The notes: generated by a model not told the origin, from the letters alone. A stretch of DNA of 50,585 nt from an uncultured Clostridia bacterium (GCA_937930535.1 CALGKJ010000003.1:1-50585); one strand, 5' to 3'; shown: positions 9,208 through 17,956, counted from the stretch's first letter. Made by a program: numbers and translations.

Positions 9208-9885
9208 CTATAAGTCTACAACCTCATATTCATGATTGAGCAGATTTATCAAAAGCATTTTTTTCCTAAGCAGCAACTCCTTACCGATTAACACCTTTAG
9301 GGCTTCGCAAACCTGTATAGAGGCAACCATAGCCGGTGTAAAGGATGGATTTCCCAGAGTGCTTTCAATACCAGACTTGTCAGAGTTTGTATAAATAAAG
9401 CTTAGGGTATTGTCCCCAGGTAATATTGTAGTAACCTGACCATACCATCCGGCAATTGCACCATGTACCATTGGGATACCTAGTAAAGCTGCAACCTCCT
9501 GCAACGCTAAACGACTTGGAATATTATCCAAAGCGTCGATTACTAAATCATGTCCCTCCAATATACTTTTTCCGTTTTCCAAAGTGAACCTGTCAACTAC
9601 AGGATTTACTTTTATGAGAGGATTCACGCTCAGCATTCTTTCCTTAGCAGTTTGAGCCTTGCTCTTTCCTATGGTTTCGCTGCTAGATAATATTTGTCTG
9701 TTAAGATTTGATTCATCAAATACATCGCCATCTACGGCTGTAATAGAGCCTATTCCCAGCCTGCCCAGCATTTCTACCACATATCCGCCCAGACCGCCGC
9801 AACCAATCACACATACCTTGAAGGTCGCTAGGCGTTCGTTTTCTTCTACAGAGAGCATATTCATGTTTTTCATATATCTTTTCAT
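9208..9885 (-). CDS. HesA/MoeB/ThiF-family protein lacking the canonical cysteines
   Basis: A 225-residue E1-like protein. The Rossmann ATP-binding motif is VIGCGGLGGYVVEMLGRLG near residue 29, followed by VDGDVFDESNLNRQIL with the Asp and Arg-Gln expected for acyl-adenylate chemistry, and later VIDALDNIPSRLALQ and PMVHGAIAGWYGQV. The zinc CxxC pairs of MoeB/ThiF and a cysteine in the crossover loop are absent; the only cysteines are in the N-terminal beta strand and Gly loop and in a late helix. TTGGAGGT gives good spacing to ATG 9885. It could adenylate a small carrier protein or peptide, but no carrier gene is visible nearby. A 150-nt gap separates it from the prenyltransferase gene. Confidence 0.85.
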   Translation of the reverse strand: MKRYMKNMNMLSVEENERLATFKVCVIGCGGLGGYVVEMLGRLGIGSITAVDGDVFDESNLNRQILSSSETIGKSKAQTAKERMLSVNPLIKVNPVVDRFTLENGKSILEGHDLVIDALDNIPSRLALQEVAALLGIPMVHGAIAGWYGQVTTILPGDNTLSFIYTNSDKSGIESTLGNPSFTPAMVASIQVCEALKVLIGKELLLRKKMLLINLLNHEYEVVDL

Positions 9886-10100
9886 TAAACAACCTCCAAT
9901 AAAAACCCTATACTTAATTATATATTTAAAACCCTATAATAAAAAGAGTACAATATATAGAGCTTAGACTTAAGATTTGTTTTCCTATATGTCGATAATA
10001 TATAAAACATTAGTTTTTATGGTATGCTATAATTATTATAGATAAACACCATCAAGCTTTATATGAAAATTAGGATAATTATTTATAAGGAGATATAAGT

Positions 10101-11084
10101 ATGAAAAAACTAGCTAAGATTATTATACTGTGTTTATTGCTTATATTAGCGTTAAGCAGCTGCAAAGCAGATACTGACAATACTGATTCGGGTTCCGATT
10201 ACATACCTGCAGCCAATGAAAGAGGCAATAGCACCGGCAACATTACAAATGGGGGAGCTGTTGTTGCGCAGGGGGAATGGATTTATTTTTGCAATGGTGC
10301 AGACAATGTAAATATATATAAGACAGATATAAATGGCGGCGATTATATAAAAATCAATGAAGACAAATCCATGTTTATAAATGTTGTTGGAGACTGGATA
10401 TATTACAGCAACATCAATATTGATGAAAATAGCAGCTTGTATAAAATAAAGACTGATGGTTCAGAGCGGACTAAGCTGAGTAACGATAATACTGTTTTTA
10501 CCAACGTTATAGAAAACTGGATTTATTATAGTAATGGCAGTGATGGAAGATCCATATACAAGGTCAAAACCGATGGAAATTCCAGAACAAAAATAGTTGA
10601 TGATTTTTCATCATATTTATGTGTTGAAAAGGACTGGATATATTATTGTAATGGCACTGACAATAAGTCCTTATACAAGGTGCGTACAGATGGCAGCCAG
10701 AAAACAAAGCTTAGCGATGATATGGCAACCTATATAAATTTAGAAGATGATTGGATTTACTACTGTAATGAATCAGATAAAAACAGGCTGTACAAAATAA
10801 AAACAGATGGTACTGAACGAAAAAGATTGAATGAAGAGTCTTCCACCTTTGTTAATGTGCATGGTGATTGGGTTTACTACAGTAATGGCTTTAACGGAAA
10901 CAGAGTAAGCCGTATATCCAAGGATGGAAGCAGGAGTAAGATATTAAATTATGACAGCTCTCATTTTATTAATACCGCTGGCGACTGGATTTTTTATATT
11001 AAAGAATACTCAGGAAGCCGATTGTACAGAATGCGCAGCAATGGGACTGAGATACAGTTGGTTGAAAAAATAAAAGGTAGGTGA
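10101..11084 (+). CDS. Lipoprotein with DUF5050-type repeats (predicted beta-propeller)
   Basis: A 327-residue exported lipoprotein. The signal peptide MKKLAKIIILCLLLILALSS is followed by Cys21 in a lipobox (LSSC). From residue about 50 to the end there are six to seven repeats of about 40 residues built on W-I/V-Y-Y-S/C-N ... LYK-I/V-K/R-T-D-G-S/T, the pattern of DUF5050/low-density-lipoprotein-receptor-like propeller repeats. These fold as blades; the ligand is not known. AAGGAGATATAAGT precedes the ATG. It stands alone, with its own stem-loop at the 3' end. Repeat similarity suggests internal duplication. Confidence 0.85.
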   Translation: MKKLAKIIILCLLLILALSSCKADTDNTDSGSDYIPAANERGNSTGNITNGGAVVAQGEWIYFCNGADNVNIYKTDINGGDYIKINEDKSMFINVVGDWIYYSNINIDENSSLYKIKTDGSERTKLSNDNTVFTNVIENWIYYSNGSDGRSIYKVKTDGNSRTKIVDDFSSYLCVEKDWIYYCNGTDNKSLYKVRTDGSQKTKLSDDMATYINLEDDWIYYCNESDKNRLYKIKTDGTERKRLNEESSTFVNVHGDWVYYSNGFNGNRVSRISKDGSRSKILNYDSSHFINTAGDWIFYIKEYSGSRLYRMRSNGTEIQLVEKIKGR

Positions 11085-11099
11085 AAAAACCTGCCTTTT
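11072..11099 (+). terminator. Intrinsic terminator after the lipoprotein gene
   Basis: AAAAGGTAGGT at 11072-11082 pairs with ACCTGCCTTTT at 11089-11099 (11 bp with one G-U wobble) and ends in four T. The lipoprotein stop codon (11082-11084) is at the base of the loop. Confidence 0.7.
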
Positions 11100-11101
11100 A
11101 T

Positions 11102-11129
11102 GCTATAATTGTATCGATACAATTATAGC
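11102..11129. promoter_or_regulatory. Perfect 28-bp palindrome, probable MocR operator
   Basis: GCTATAATTGTATC at 11102-11115 is followed immediately by its exact reverse complement to 11129. The centre TGTATCGATACA resembles sites bound by GntR/MocR proteins. It contains TATAAT at 11104-11109, so a bound regulator would probably block the promoter. The start codon of the MocR gene is 14 nt further on, which points to autoregulation (inference). Confidence 0.75.
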
Positions 11130-11142
11130 GAGGTGTAAAATC

Positions 11143-12591
11143 ATGCTGGTTGATAAATATTTTACTGGTTTAGCTTTAGATAGAAAAAATACAAAGCCTG
11201 TATATATACAGCTTTATGAGCAGTTAAGAAATAGTATTGAGGATGGTATAATTCGAGAGGATAGCAAGCTGCCTGCTATTCGTTATCTGGCTGATAAGCT
11301 TGCTGTAAATAGTGTTACTGTTGTAAATGCCTACAAGCTGTTGGAGGACAATAAGCTTGTATATAAACGAATGGGAAGCGGTACTTATGTAATGCCTTTA
11401 AAGGAGAAGATTATAACAGAGGTAGATGCGAATTCAGCAGTTGATGAAATGGACTATGGGGTGGAAGGCGATTATGATCAGGATATTATTAATTTCGCTT
11501 CAGCTTCTCCAGATCCGCAGCTTTTTCCGTTAAATGATTTTAAGAGGGTTGTTAATGAGGTGCTTGAAAGAGATGGAGGAGTTGCCTTTACTTATCAGGA
11601 CAGCTTGGGATACAAACCCCTTAGATATGCAATAAGCGATCATATGCAGCTAAATGGAATAAATGCCTCTGCTGAGGATGTGAATATTATTTCAGGGGCC
11701 CAGCAGGGAATAGATATTATCTCAAAGGTACTGCTTTCAAATGGTGACTATGTTTTTGTTGAAAGTCCCACATATATGGGGGCTGTCTCGGCTTTTAGAG
11801 CCAGAGGAGCAAAGATAGTTGAAATACCACTGAAAAATGACGGCATGGATATGAATGAGCTGGAGAAACGACTAAAGCTGATCCGGCCTAAGTTTATATA
11901 TGTTATGCCTAACTTTCAAAACCCAACAGGCTGCAGCTACTCAGAACGTAAAAAAAAGCATTTGCTGCTGCTTTGTAAAAAGTATGGGGTGCTGATAGTA
12001 GAGGATGACTACTTAAGTGACTTAAGCTTTATTTCCGCTGCTGCTGTACCACTAAAAGCCTATGATTCAGACAACAGAGTCATATATATTAAAAGCTTCT
12101 CAAAGATATTTATGCCGGGGCTAAGAATAGCCTATCTTATAATTCCGCAGTTTATCAGAGAAAAGGTAGCTAACGCAAAGTATATGGCTGATATTTCTAC
12201 CTCAGGCTTTATGCAAAGAGTTTTAGATTCTTACTTTCGCAGCGGAATATGGAATAAGCATATAGAATACATGAAAAAAGAATACAGCATACGATACTAT
12301 GAAGCTGTAAGAGCATCCAGAAAGCTTCTTCCGGGAGCAAGCTTTAATCCCCCCAATGGAGGACTTAATCTTTGGATAAGACTGCCAGAGGAGATCAATT
12401 GCGGTGAGCTGCTAGCAAAATGCAGTGATAATAAAGTTATCTTTATGCCGGGAACTGCTTTTCTAAATAGTGAGGAAGGAAACAGATATTTTAGACTAAG
12501 CTTTGCAGCAGTCAAGCCGGATAAGATTGCTGAAGGCATATCCATAATAAGCAGATTAATGGATAGTCTGAGAAATAAGTCAATAAGGTGA
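11143..12591 (+). CDS. MocR-type GntR regulator with aminotransferase-like domain
   Basis: A 482-residue transcription factor. Residues 15-80 are a GntR winged helix (PVYIQLYEQLRNSIEDGII and LADKLAVNSVTVVNAYKLL). Residues about 110-475 are a fold-type I aminotransferase domain, with the PLP-binding Lys321 in SFSKIFMPG, and NPTG at QNPTGCSY. MocR proteins sense amino acids, GABA or pyridoxal phosphate and often control neighbouring metabolic genes. Here both neighbours are unrelated, so the target is unknown; autoregulation through the palindrome just upstream is likely. GCGAGGTG precedes ATG 11143. The stop codon is inside the terminator stem. Confidence 0.92.
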   Translation: MLVDKYFTGLALDRKNTKPVYIQLYEQLRNSIEDGIIREDSKLPAIRYLADKLAVNSVTVVNAYKLLEDNKLVYKRMGSGTYVMPLKEKIITEVDANSAVDEMDYGVEGDYDQDIINFASASPDPQLFPLNDFKRVVNEVLERDGGVAFTYQDSLGYKPLRYAISDHMQLNGINASAEDVNIISGAQQGIDIISKVLLSNGDYVFVESPTYMGAVSAFRARGAKIVEIPLKNDGMDMNELEKRLKLIRPKFIYVMPNFQNPTGCSYSERKKKHLLLLCKKYGVLIVEDDYLSDLSFISAAAVPLKAYDSDNRVIYIKSFSKIFMPGLRIAYLIIPQFIREKVANAKYMADISTSGFMQRVLDSYFRSGIWNKHIEYMKKEYSIRYYEAVRASRKLLPGASFNPPNGGLNLWIRLPEEINCGELLAKCSDNKVIFMPGTAFLNSEEGNRYFRLSFAAVKPDKIAEGISIISRLMDSLRNKSIR

Positions 12592-12616
12592 AAATGACTT
12601 TTCACCTTATTGTTTT
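12582..12616 (+). terminator. Intrinsic terminator of the MocR gene
   Basis: AATAAGGTGAAAA at 12582 pairs with TTTTCACCTTATT ending at 12611 (13 bp, loop TGAC), followed by GTTTT. Confidence 0.85.
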
Positions 12617-12865
12617 ATCATTTGCGTTAACTTAAGCCAAGTTATACCAATTGCTGTAAATATAACTTTTCGGAAGTTGTTTACATCCACGAAGCCTAAC
12701 ACGAGAGGCAGCACAGTAATTTATATGAAATACCTCAATATAATAAGCATCATATAATGTTAGTTGTTTCATATTCTTAAGGTGCTGCTTTTGTAAACAA
12801 CTGTAGAAAAATTATATTTACAGCCAGAGATTTATAAAATTAGAGCTTAAGTTAACGCATATGAT
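12617..12865. repeat. Long (about 250 bp) imperfect palindromic element
   Basis: Five separate blocks on the left pair in order with blocks on the right: 12617-12637 with 12845-12865 (21 bp, one mismatch, core TGCGTTAACTTAAGC), 12653-12671 with 12806-12824 (19 bp, one G-T), 12675-12685 with 12792-12802 (11 bp perfect), 12708-12714 with 12782-12788 (GCAGCAC), and 12723-12730 with 12767-12774 (ATATGAAA). The whole segment folds back on itself as one arm. It fills the gap between two convergent genes. It is either a palindromic mobile element or a structured RNA. It is not the 104-bp family. Confidence 0.8.
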
Positions 12866-12869
12866 TGTT

Positions 12870-14126
12870 CTATATAATTTCTTTTAAAGTCTTAACCACC
12901 TCAGCATCCAAATCACCCTTTTCTACTAAAGACTCTATTATTGAAACAGCTTTTTCTTTAGGCATACCGGGACGATAAGGTCTATCCTCTGTTAATGCTT
13001 GATAAATATCACATACTGCAATAATCCTGCTTTCCAGGGATAACTCCTCAGAGCCGATTCTTTCCGGGTAGCCGCTTCCTCTTAAGGTTTCATGGTGGTT
13101 TGCCGCCCAGGCTGCGATTTCCTCCATGCCGTTAATCTTTTGAAGAATCAGCTTAGTATAATAGGTATGGGACTTAATGATTGTATATTCTTCCTTTGTG
13201 AGCCCTGCGGGTTTATCAAGTATGTGGTTAGGTACTGACAGCTTACCCAGATCGTGAAGCAGTGCAGCTATCTCCATTTTTGTTTTTTTCTCCTCACAAA
13301 AGCCGTAATATTGCGAAAATCTTTCTGCATGGTTAGTCAGACCTACAGAGTGCTGATGTGTAAACTTGCTTTTTTTATCTATAATTGCAGCAAACACTAA
13401 TGCTATATCCTTAAGCTTATCAAGTGAAACCGGAGTACTTATTAATGGCTGCATCCTATCTAAAATGTCTGTATCAGTGTTGATGTTTTCTATATCCAAC
13501 CAGAAGCGGTCACTTTTAGCAATAGACAACAGTGCATCCACAACATCCGGGGAAAAAAGCCTGCCTCTCGTCTCCTTGAGCCAGCTTAGAATTTTTTCTC
13601 TTTGTATCATGCTAGGAAGATTTTCATCATACATAAGCTCAAACATATCTGCTACATGGATAATGCTGGACTCTTCTGGAATATTGTATTTATCCAGCTT
13701 GTTAAAGCCGGAACCGTCAAAATGCTCATGATGAAATCTAATAATATCAGAAATATAGGGATCAACAGGAAGACATTTTACAATTTTTGCACCAAAATCC
13801 GAATGTTCAGTAATAAAGCTTTTGTTTTCATGACAGGAACAAAAAGCATCAACAGCGCCGATGTCGTGCAGAAACGCTGCTATATATAAATTGTCCAGCC
13901 TTGAGGCTTTATAACCTAAGGCTTTTGCTATAAAGATTGATATAAGAGCTGTCTTTTTGGAATGGGATGTGAAATTATGCTTATAGACGTTAAAGCCAGG
14001 TATTGTTACCTCAAAGTCGATCTTCTTGTTGCTATCCTTAAATGTACAGGATTCTGCCAAATCTAAAGCCAGAGAAATAGAGGATACAAACTTGGCGAAA
14101 TCAATTAAGAAAATTTCATTACTCAT
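12870..14126 (-). CDS. Double HD/HD-GYP domain protein
   Basis: 418 residues with two HD-type domains. The first, about 55-185, has AAFLHDIGA, TEHSDFGAKIV and FHHEHFDGSGF. The second, about 255-410, has AALLHDLGKLSVP, KSHTYYTKLIL and NHHETLRGSGYP, the full HD-GYP signature of cyclic-di-GMP phosphodiesterases. No receiver or membrane segment is present. GGGGGGTC lies about 9 nt before ATG 14126. A cyclic dinucleotide phosphodiesterase role is inferred from the second domain; the first retains HD and a GSGF variant and may also be catalytic. It is transcribed alone and divergently from the glutaminase gene. Confidence 0.9.
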   Translation of the reverse strand: MSNEIFLIDFAKFVSSISLALDLAESCTFKDSNKKIDFEVTIPGFNVYKHNFTSHSKKTALISIFIAKALGYKASRLDNLYIAAFLHDIGAVDAFCSCHENKSFITEHSDFGAKIVKCLPVDPYISDIIRFHHEHFDGSGFNKLDKYNIPEESSIIHVADMFELMYDENLPSMIQREKILSWLKETRGRLFSPDVVDALLSIAKSDRFWLDIENINTDTDILDRMQPLISTPVSLDKLKDIALVFAAIIDKKSKFTHQHSVGLTNHAERFSQYYGFCEEKKTKMEIAALLHDLGKLSVPNHILDKPAGLTKEEYTIIKSHTYYTKLILQKINGMEEIAAWAANHHETLRGSGYPERIGSEELSLESRIIAVCDIYQALTEDRPYRPGMPKEKAVSIIESLVEKGDLDAEVVKTLKEII

Positions 14127-14297
14127 ATTTTTGACCCCCCGTTAAAATGTCTATATAGAAATATAAATATGCATGTTCAAATAGATTAATGGTTGCTTCC
14201 AACACTAGAAAATAATATATCTATACAGCAATGATTTGTATTAATTCTATTATATTACAATTGATATGATATTTCTCTAAAATTTTTGTGAACTGTA

Positions 14298-14325
14298 TTG
14301 ATTATACATAATTGCGTGATATAAT
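14298..14325 (+). promoter_or_regulatory. SigA-type promoter for glutaminase
   Basis: TTGATT at 14298-14303, a 16-nt spacer, and TATAAT at 14320-14325 preceded by TGA (extended -10). It lies about 100 nt upstream of the glutaminase start. Confidence 0.7.
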
Positions 14326-14345
14326 TTTTCTGATAGAATCAATAA

Positions 14346-14387
14346 TAAGCACTTATTGTATAAGCACTTATTGTATAAGCATTATAC
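14346..14387 (+). repeat. Tandem 15-bp direct repeats in the glutaminase leader
   Basis: TAAGCACTTATTGTA occurs at 14346-14360 and 14361-14375, and a partial third copy (TAAGCATTATAC) follows. It lies just downstream of the -10 element, so it is placed like a repressor-binding array or an RNA leader element. Confidence 0.7.
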
Positions 14388-14427
14388 AAACACTGTCTAT
14401 AAATTTTATATTGTTGGGGGTCATTAT

Positions 14428-15345
14428 ATGCAGGAAATAATTGATAGGGCAATAAAGCATGGGTGGGGTTACATAGGATATGGAAAACCGGCTGCTTATA
14501 TACCTGAGCTTTCAAAGGTTAATCCCAACCAATTGGGAATATCAGTAATACAGATTAACGGTGAAAACTGGAATTCAGGAGATTATGAAGCAAAGTTTAC
14601 GATACAGAGTATATCAAAGACAGTGGCATTAATAATGGCAGTTGTGGATCGGGGTGCTGACTATGTATTCGCAAAGGTGGGAATGGAGCCTACGGGTGAT
14701 GCCTTCAATTCAATAATAAAGCTTGAAACAATAAAAACTGCAAAGCCTTTGAATCCCATGATAAATGCAGGTGCTATTGCCATAGATTCTATGATTCAGG
14801 GTGAAAGTATCGATAAAAAATTTGAAAGAGTTTTAGATATGTTCAGGAGACTTTGCCATAACCACAGCATAGGCAACAGCGAGCAGGTTTATAATTCAGA
14901 AAAAGCTACAGGCTTCAGGAACAGGGCATTAGCGCATTTTATGAAGGACTCGGGTATAATTGAAGGTGAGGTTGAAGAGGTTTTGGATTTATATTTCAAG
15001 CAATGCTCAGTTGAAGTAACCTGCAAGGATATAGCGATGCTTGGTGCAGTTCTGGCAGGAGATGGAGTCAGTCCGGTAACAGGGGAGCGTTTACTGCCTA
15101 GAAGTTTGACTAGATTAGTAAAGACTTTTATGGTAACATGTGGTATGTATGATGCATCAGGAGAATTTGCCATAAGAGTAGGCTTACCAGCTAAAAGTGG
15201 GGTAGGCGGCGGCATAATGGCTTCTGTTCCAGGCAAAATGGGGATTGGAGTTTATGGACCGGCATTGGACGAAAAGGGAAATAGCATCGGGGGGATAAAG
15301 ACTCTGGAGTATTTATCTAACGAAATGGATTTAAGCATATTCTAG
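14428..15345 (+). CDS. glsA: Glutaminase
   Basis: A 305-residue serine-dependent beta-lactamase-fold glutaminase that hydrolyses glutamine to glutamate and ammonia. The catalytic S-x-x-K motif is SISK at residues 61-64 (TIQSISKTVALIM). Other family blocks are NPMINAGAIA, NSEKATGFRNRALAHF and GLPAKSGVGGGIMA. The start is ATG 14428 behind GGGGGTC; the upstream ATG at 14356 lies within the tandem repeats and would add 24 residues not seen in the family. Length matches bacterial GlsA (about 300-310). It has its own promoter and may share a transcript with the exported protein 44 nt downstream. Confidence 0.95.
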   Translation: MQEIIDRAIKHGWGYIGYGKPAAYIPELSKVNPNQLGISVIQINGENWNSGDYEAKFTIQSISKTVALIMAVVDRGADYVFAKVGMEPTGDAFNSIIKLETIKTAKPLNPMINAGAIAIDSMIQGESIDKKFERVLDMFRRLCHNHSIGNSEQVYNSEKATGFRNRALAHFMKDSGIIEGEVEEVLDLYFKQCSVEVTCKDIAMLGAVLAGDGVSPVTGERLLPRSLTRLVKTFMVTCGMYDASGEFAIRVGLPAKSGVGGGIMASVPGKMGIGVYGPALDEKGNSIGGIKTLEYLSNEMDLSIF

Positions 15346-15389
15346 TCATATCTGCTATGCAGATAAATATGCAGAGGAGGATGCGGAAA

Positions 15390-16652
15390 ATGAAAAAATT
15401 ACTTGCAGTATTAACAGTATTATGTTTTTCCTTTAGCAGCAGTACATATTACTTTGCTGATAGCAAAGTATATGATAAAGCTTACAGCTTACAGCCAATA
15501 AGTACTGTTAGTGTAGAATCAAATTTAATTCATGATCTAACAAAGCTTAGCTCTCTATATACTACGAAAGAATATCAGGAGCTAACTATTTATACTAATG
15601 AGCTTTTAGTCAAGCTGAATGAACAGAGAGAATTTATCAATACTCTGGGAAGCTTGTATTATCTGGGTTATGCTGAAAACAAAATAGATGCTGTAAAGCT
15701 TAAGAAGCTATTGCAATGGAGCTCTGAGTATAGTGAACAGTCACTATTGTTTAGCAGCAGCTATTTTAAAGAATATATGCAATTGAGAATTAATAAGCTT
15801 GATACCAGCTTTGCAGGTAAGGCAAAATATGATACCAAAGGTATTGCTGCAAATTCTGTGAAAAACTATGAGGAGTTTGCAAAAAGCTTTGAAAAGGACA
15901 AGGCAGCAAAGGATAAGCTGTTTCTCATATTACAGGATAAGCTGCTTGATAAATTGATATCTGAGGATGTTGCTGATAAGGAAAAATACTTATACGATAT
16001 TCTGTCTTTGAGGCTGGAGTCCAATATGAGTGTTGGTATGCAGTATATATATGAGCTTTTTGAGAGTCAAATAAGGTTGCGTATACTTGAAAAGATAATA
16101 TATAATAACAATAAGATAGTAAAGGAGCTTGCAGTAAAGGTTGATAAAACCTTCACAGTTGAAGAGGATAGTAATGTAAAAAGTGATGCCGCTCTTAAAG
16201 AGGCATCAACAAAAAGTGCCGAGCTGTTGAGTACTATGCTAGCTGCATACGGAGAATCAGCCAAGCTGATTATGCAGGAAATTAGCAAGCATAAAGTATA
16301 CGGCAATTTAAAGGGTAAAGGTATAAGTAATGCCTATACTGCTTCCTTTGAGAACAGCAAGCAGCAATATACGAAAAACCTTAACCTGCTGTTAAGCGGC
16401 TTTGCAGGTGAAGGAGGCACAAGCCTGACTGAGAATAAAAATTATGAAATGAGTGATTTCGTGATTTTTATAAAAGACTTTTTGGATTACAGCAGAACAA
16501 TAGACAGTCAGGATATTGAAGGAAGAAAAATGCTGATAAAATTTAGACAGTCTGTACTACAGTTCATGCCTATTCAAGAGGCGAGTTTTTTGATATTAGA
16601 TACTTTATATAGAATTAATATTGAAGTTATCTATAAAGAAGAAACCATATAA
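15390..16652 (+). CDS. Exported helical protein of unknown function
   Basis: 420 residues. AGAGGAGG at 15373-15380 gives 9-nt spacing to ATG 15390, so upstream ATGs at 15357, 15369 and 15381 are not used. The N-terminus MKKLLAVLTVLCFSFSSSTYY is a Sec signal peptide, probably cut after YFA. The mature protein is charged, Lys/Leu/Ser-rich and almost entirely helical, with no cysteine, no transmembrane helix and no catalytic motif I recognise. It is 44 nt downstream of glutaminase in the same direction and is followed by a terminator, so it may be co-transcribed. No function is proposed. Confidence 0.8.
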   Translation: MKKLLAVLTVLCFSFSSSTYYFADSKVYDKAYSLQPISTVSVESNLIHDLTKLSSLYTTKEYQELTIYTNELLVKLNEQREFINTLGSLYYLGYAENKIDAVKLKKLLQWSSEYSEQSLLFSSSYFKEYMQLRINKLDTSFAGKAKYDTKGIAANSVKNYEEFAKSFEKDKAAKDKLFLILQDKLLDKLISEDVADKEKYLYDILSLRLESNMSVGMQYIYELFESQIRLRILEKIIYNNNKIVKELAVKVDKTFTVEEDSNVKSDAALKEASTKSAELLSTMLAAYGESAKLIMQEISKHKVYGNLKGKGISNAYTASFENSKQQYTKNLNLLLSGFAGEGGTSLTENKNYEMSDFVIFIKDFLDYSRTIDSQDIEGRKMLIKFRQSVLQFMPIQEASFLILDTLYRINIEVIYKEETI

Positions 16653-16674
16653 TTAATGATATTTAATTTCGTAT

Positions 16675-16724
16675 AAACAAGAGCTTGTCAGAGTAATAAA
16701 CTGATTTAAGCTCTTGTTTTTGTT
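16675..16724 (+). terminator. Intrinsic terminator
   Basis: AAACAAGAGCTT pairs with AAGCTCTTGTTT over a 21-nt loop, followed by TTTGTTTT. Confidence 0.75.
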
Positions 16725-16812
16725 TTGCTTTTATATATGAATAATACTTGCAGTTTGTGGAGAGAAATATAATGTTAAATAATTCTTAGCAGTAAAGGAG
16801 TATGGAGGTAAA

Positions 16813-17823
16813 ATGCAAAATAGTATTAAAGCCGTAAGCCAGCATAAAGCTTCAGGAGCAGCAGAGGTTTCCTTGGGAGTAGATGTTGGCTCTGTAAGCA
16901 TAAATATAGTATTAGTTGATCAGCAGAATAACGTAATATCAAGCCAATACCTGAGAGGAAACGGACAACCTCTTGATTCGGTAAAAAAAGGATTGGCTAA
17001 TTTAAACAGAGAATTTGGAGACGGTATAGTAATAAAGGGAGTGGGTGTTACTGGAAGCGGAAGGCAGCTAACAGGGGTATTACTAGGAGCTGATATAGTA
17101 AAAAATGAAATAACAGCCCATGCAAAAGCGGCTGTTTCTATTGTGCCCGAGGCTAGAACAATATTTGAAATAGGTGGGCAGGACTCCAAGATAATTCTGC
17201 TTAAAGAAGGCATGGTTGTTGACTTTGCAATGAATACCGTTTGTGCAGCAGGTACAGGCTCTTTTCTGGAGCACCAGGCAGAAAGGCTTGGTGTACCTAT
17301 CGAAGAATTTGGTGAGCTTGCTCTAACAGCCAGCAGAAATGTAAGAATAGCAGGCAGATGTACAGTTTTTGCAGAATCTGATATGATATCCAAGCAACAG
17401 TACGGATTTTCCAAGCCCGAAATAATAAATGGGCTGTGTGAGGCTTTGGTAAGAAACTATATTAACAATTTGGGCAGGGGCAAAAAATTAGAACCACCCT
17501 TTGTATTTCAGGGAGGCGTTGCAGCAAATAAAGGAATCAGACATGCCTTTGAAAAAGAGGTAGGTTATGAAGTAGTAATACCAGAGTATTATAATGTTAT
17601 GGGAGCCATAGGCGCAGCAATACTGGCAAAGGAGCATATTGCTGCAAGAGGCGGCAAAACTAATTTCAGGGGCTTTGACGGGGCTGCTGACAGCTTTTCA
17701 CCAACTAGCTTTAATTGTGAGAGCTGTGATAATTATTGTGAGGTAATAAAAGTAGATTTAAACAATAAAACAGTAGCAATGTGGGGAGACCGATGTGGTA
17801 AATGGACAAATTCTGTAGTATAA
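16813..17823 (+). CDS. Acyl-CoA dehydratase activase (BadF/BadG/HgdC family ATPase)
   Basis: A 336-residue ASKHA-fold ATPase. Motifs are GVDVGSVSINIVLVD (phosphate 1), GGQDSKIILL, NTVCAAGTGSFLEHQA and GRCTVFAESDMI. The two cysteines in the last two motifs are those that ligate a shared [4Fe-4S] cluster at the dimer interface in HgdC/CompA. The C-terminus adds a CESCDNYC cysteine cluster not needed for the core fold. Such activases use ATP to inject one electron into a 2-hydroxyacyl-CoA dehydratase or benzoyl-CoA-reductase-like partner. Candidate partners are the two DUF2229/HgdB-like genes at 34784-36866, on the other strand. GGAGGT precedes the ATG. Confidence 0.9.
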   Translation: MQNSIKAVSQHKASGAAEVSLGVDVGSVSINIVLVDQQNNVISSQYLRGNGQPLDSVKKGLANLNREFGDGIVIKGVGVTGSGRQLTGVLLGADIVKNEITAHAKAAVSIVPEARTIFEIGGQDSKIILLKEGMVVDFAMNTVCAAGTGSFLEHQAERLGVPIEEFGELALTASRNVRIAGRCTVFAESDMISKQQYGFSKPEIINGLCEALVRNYINNLGRGKKLEPPFVFQGGVAANKGIRHAFEKEVGYEVVIPEYYNVMGAIGAAILAKEHIAARGGKTNFRGFDGAADSFSPTSFNCESCDNYCEVIKVDLNNKTVAMWGDRCGKWTNSVV

Positions 17824-17956
17824 AAAAAGGCATATATTTATCCCTTTTGTAATAATTTAGTATAAGGAACTAGTGGGTTATAAATGCCCAATTTAATAAC
17901 TGATAGGAGGGATAATTATAAAACCGAGAATTATAATCCTAAACAAAAAGAATCTA

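Noticed and set aside
9035-9235. 66-residue plus-strand frame between the prenyltransferase and ThiF-like genes
   Set aside because: No ribosome binding site, and it overlaps both minus-strand genes at its ends; the composition is that of AT-rich spacer.
12620-12868. Treating the 249-bp palindrome as another copy of the 104-bp family
   Set aside because: Ends, length and interior differ; only short AGTTGTTT-like words are shared, which is expected by chance in AT-rich DNA.
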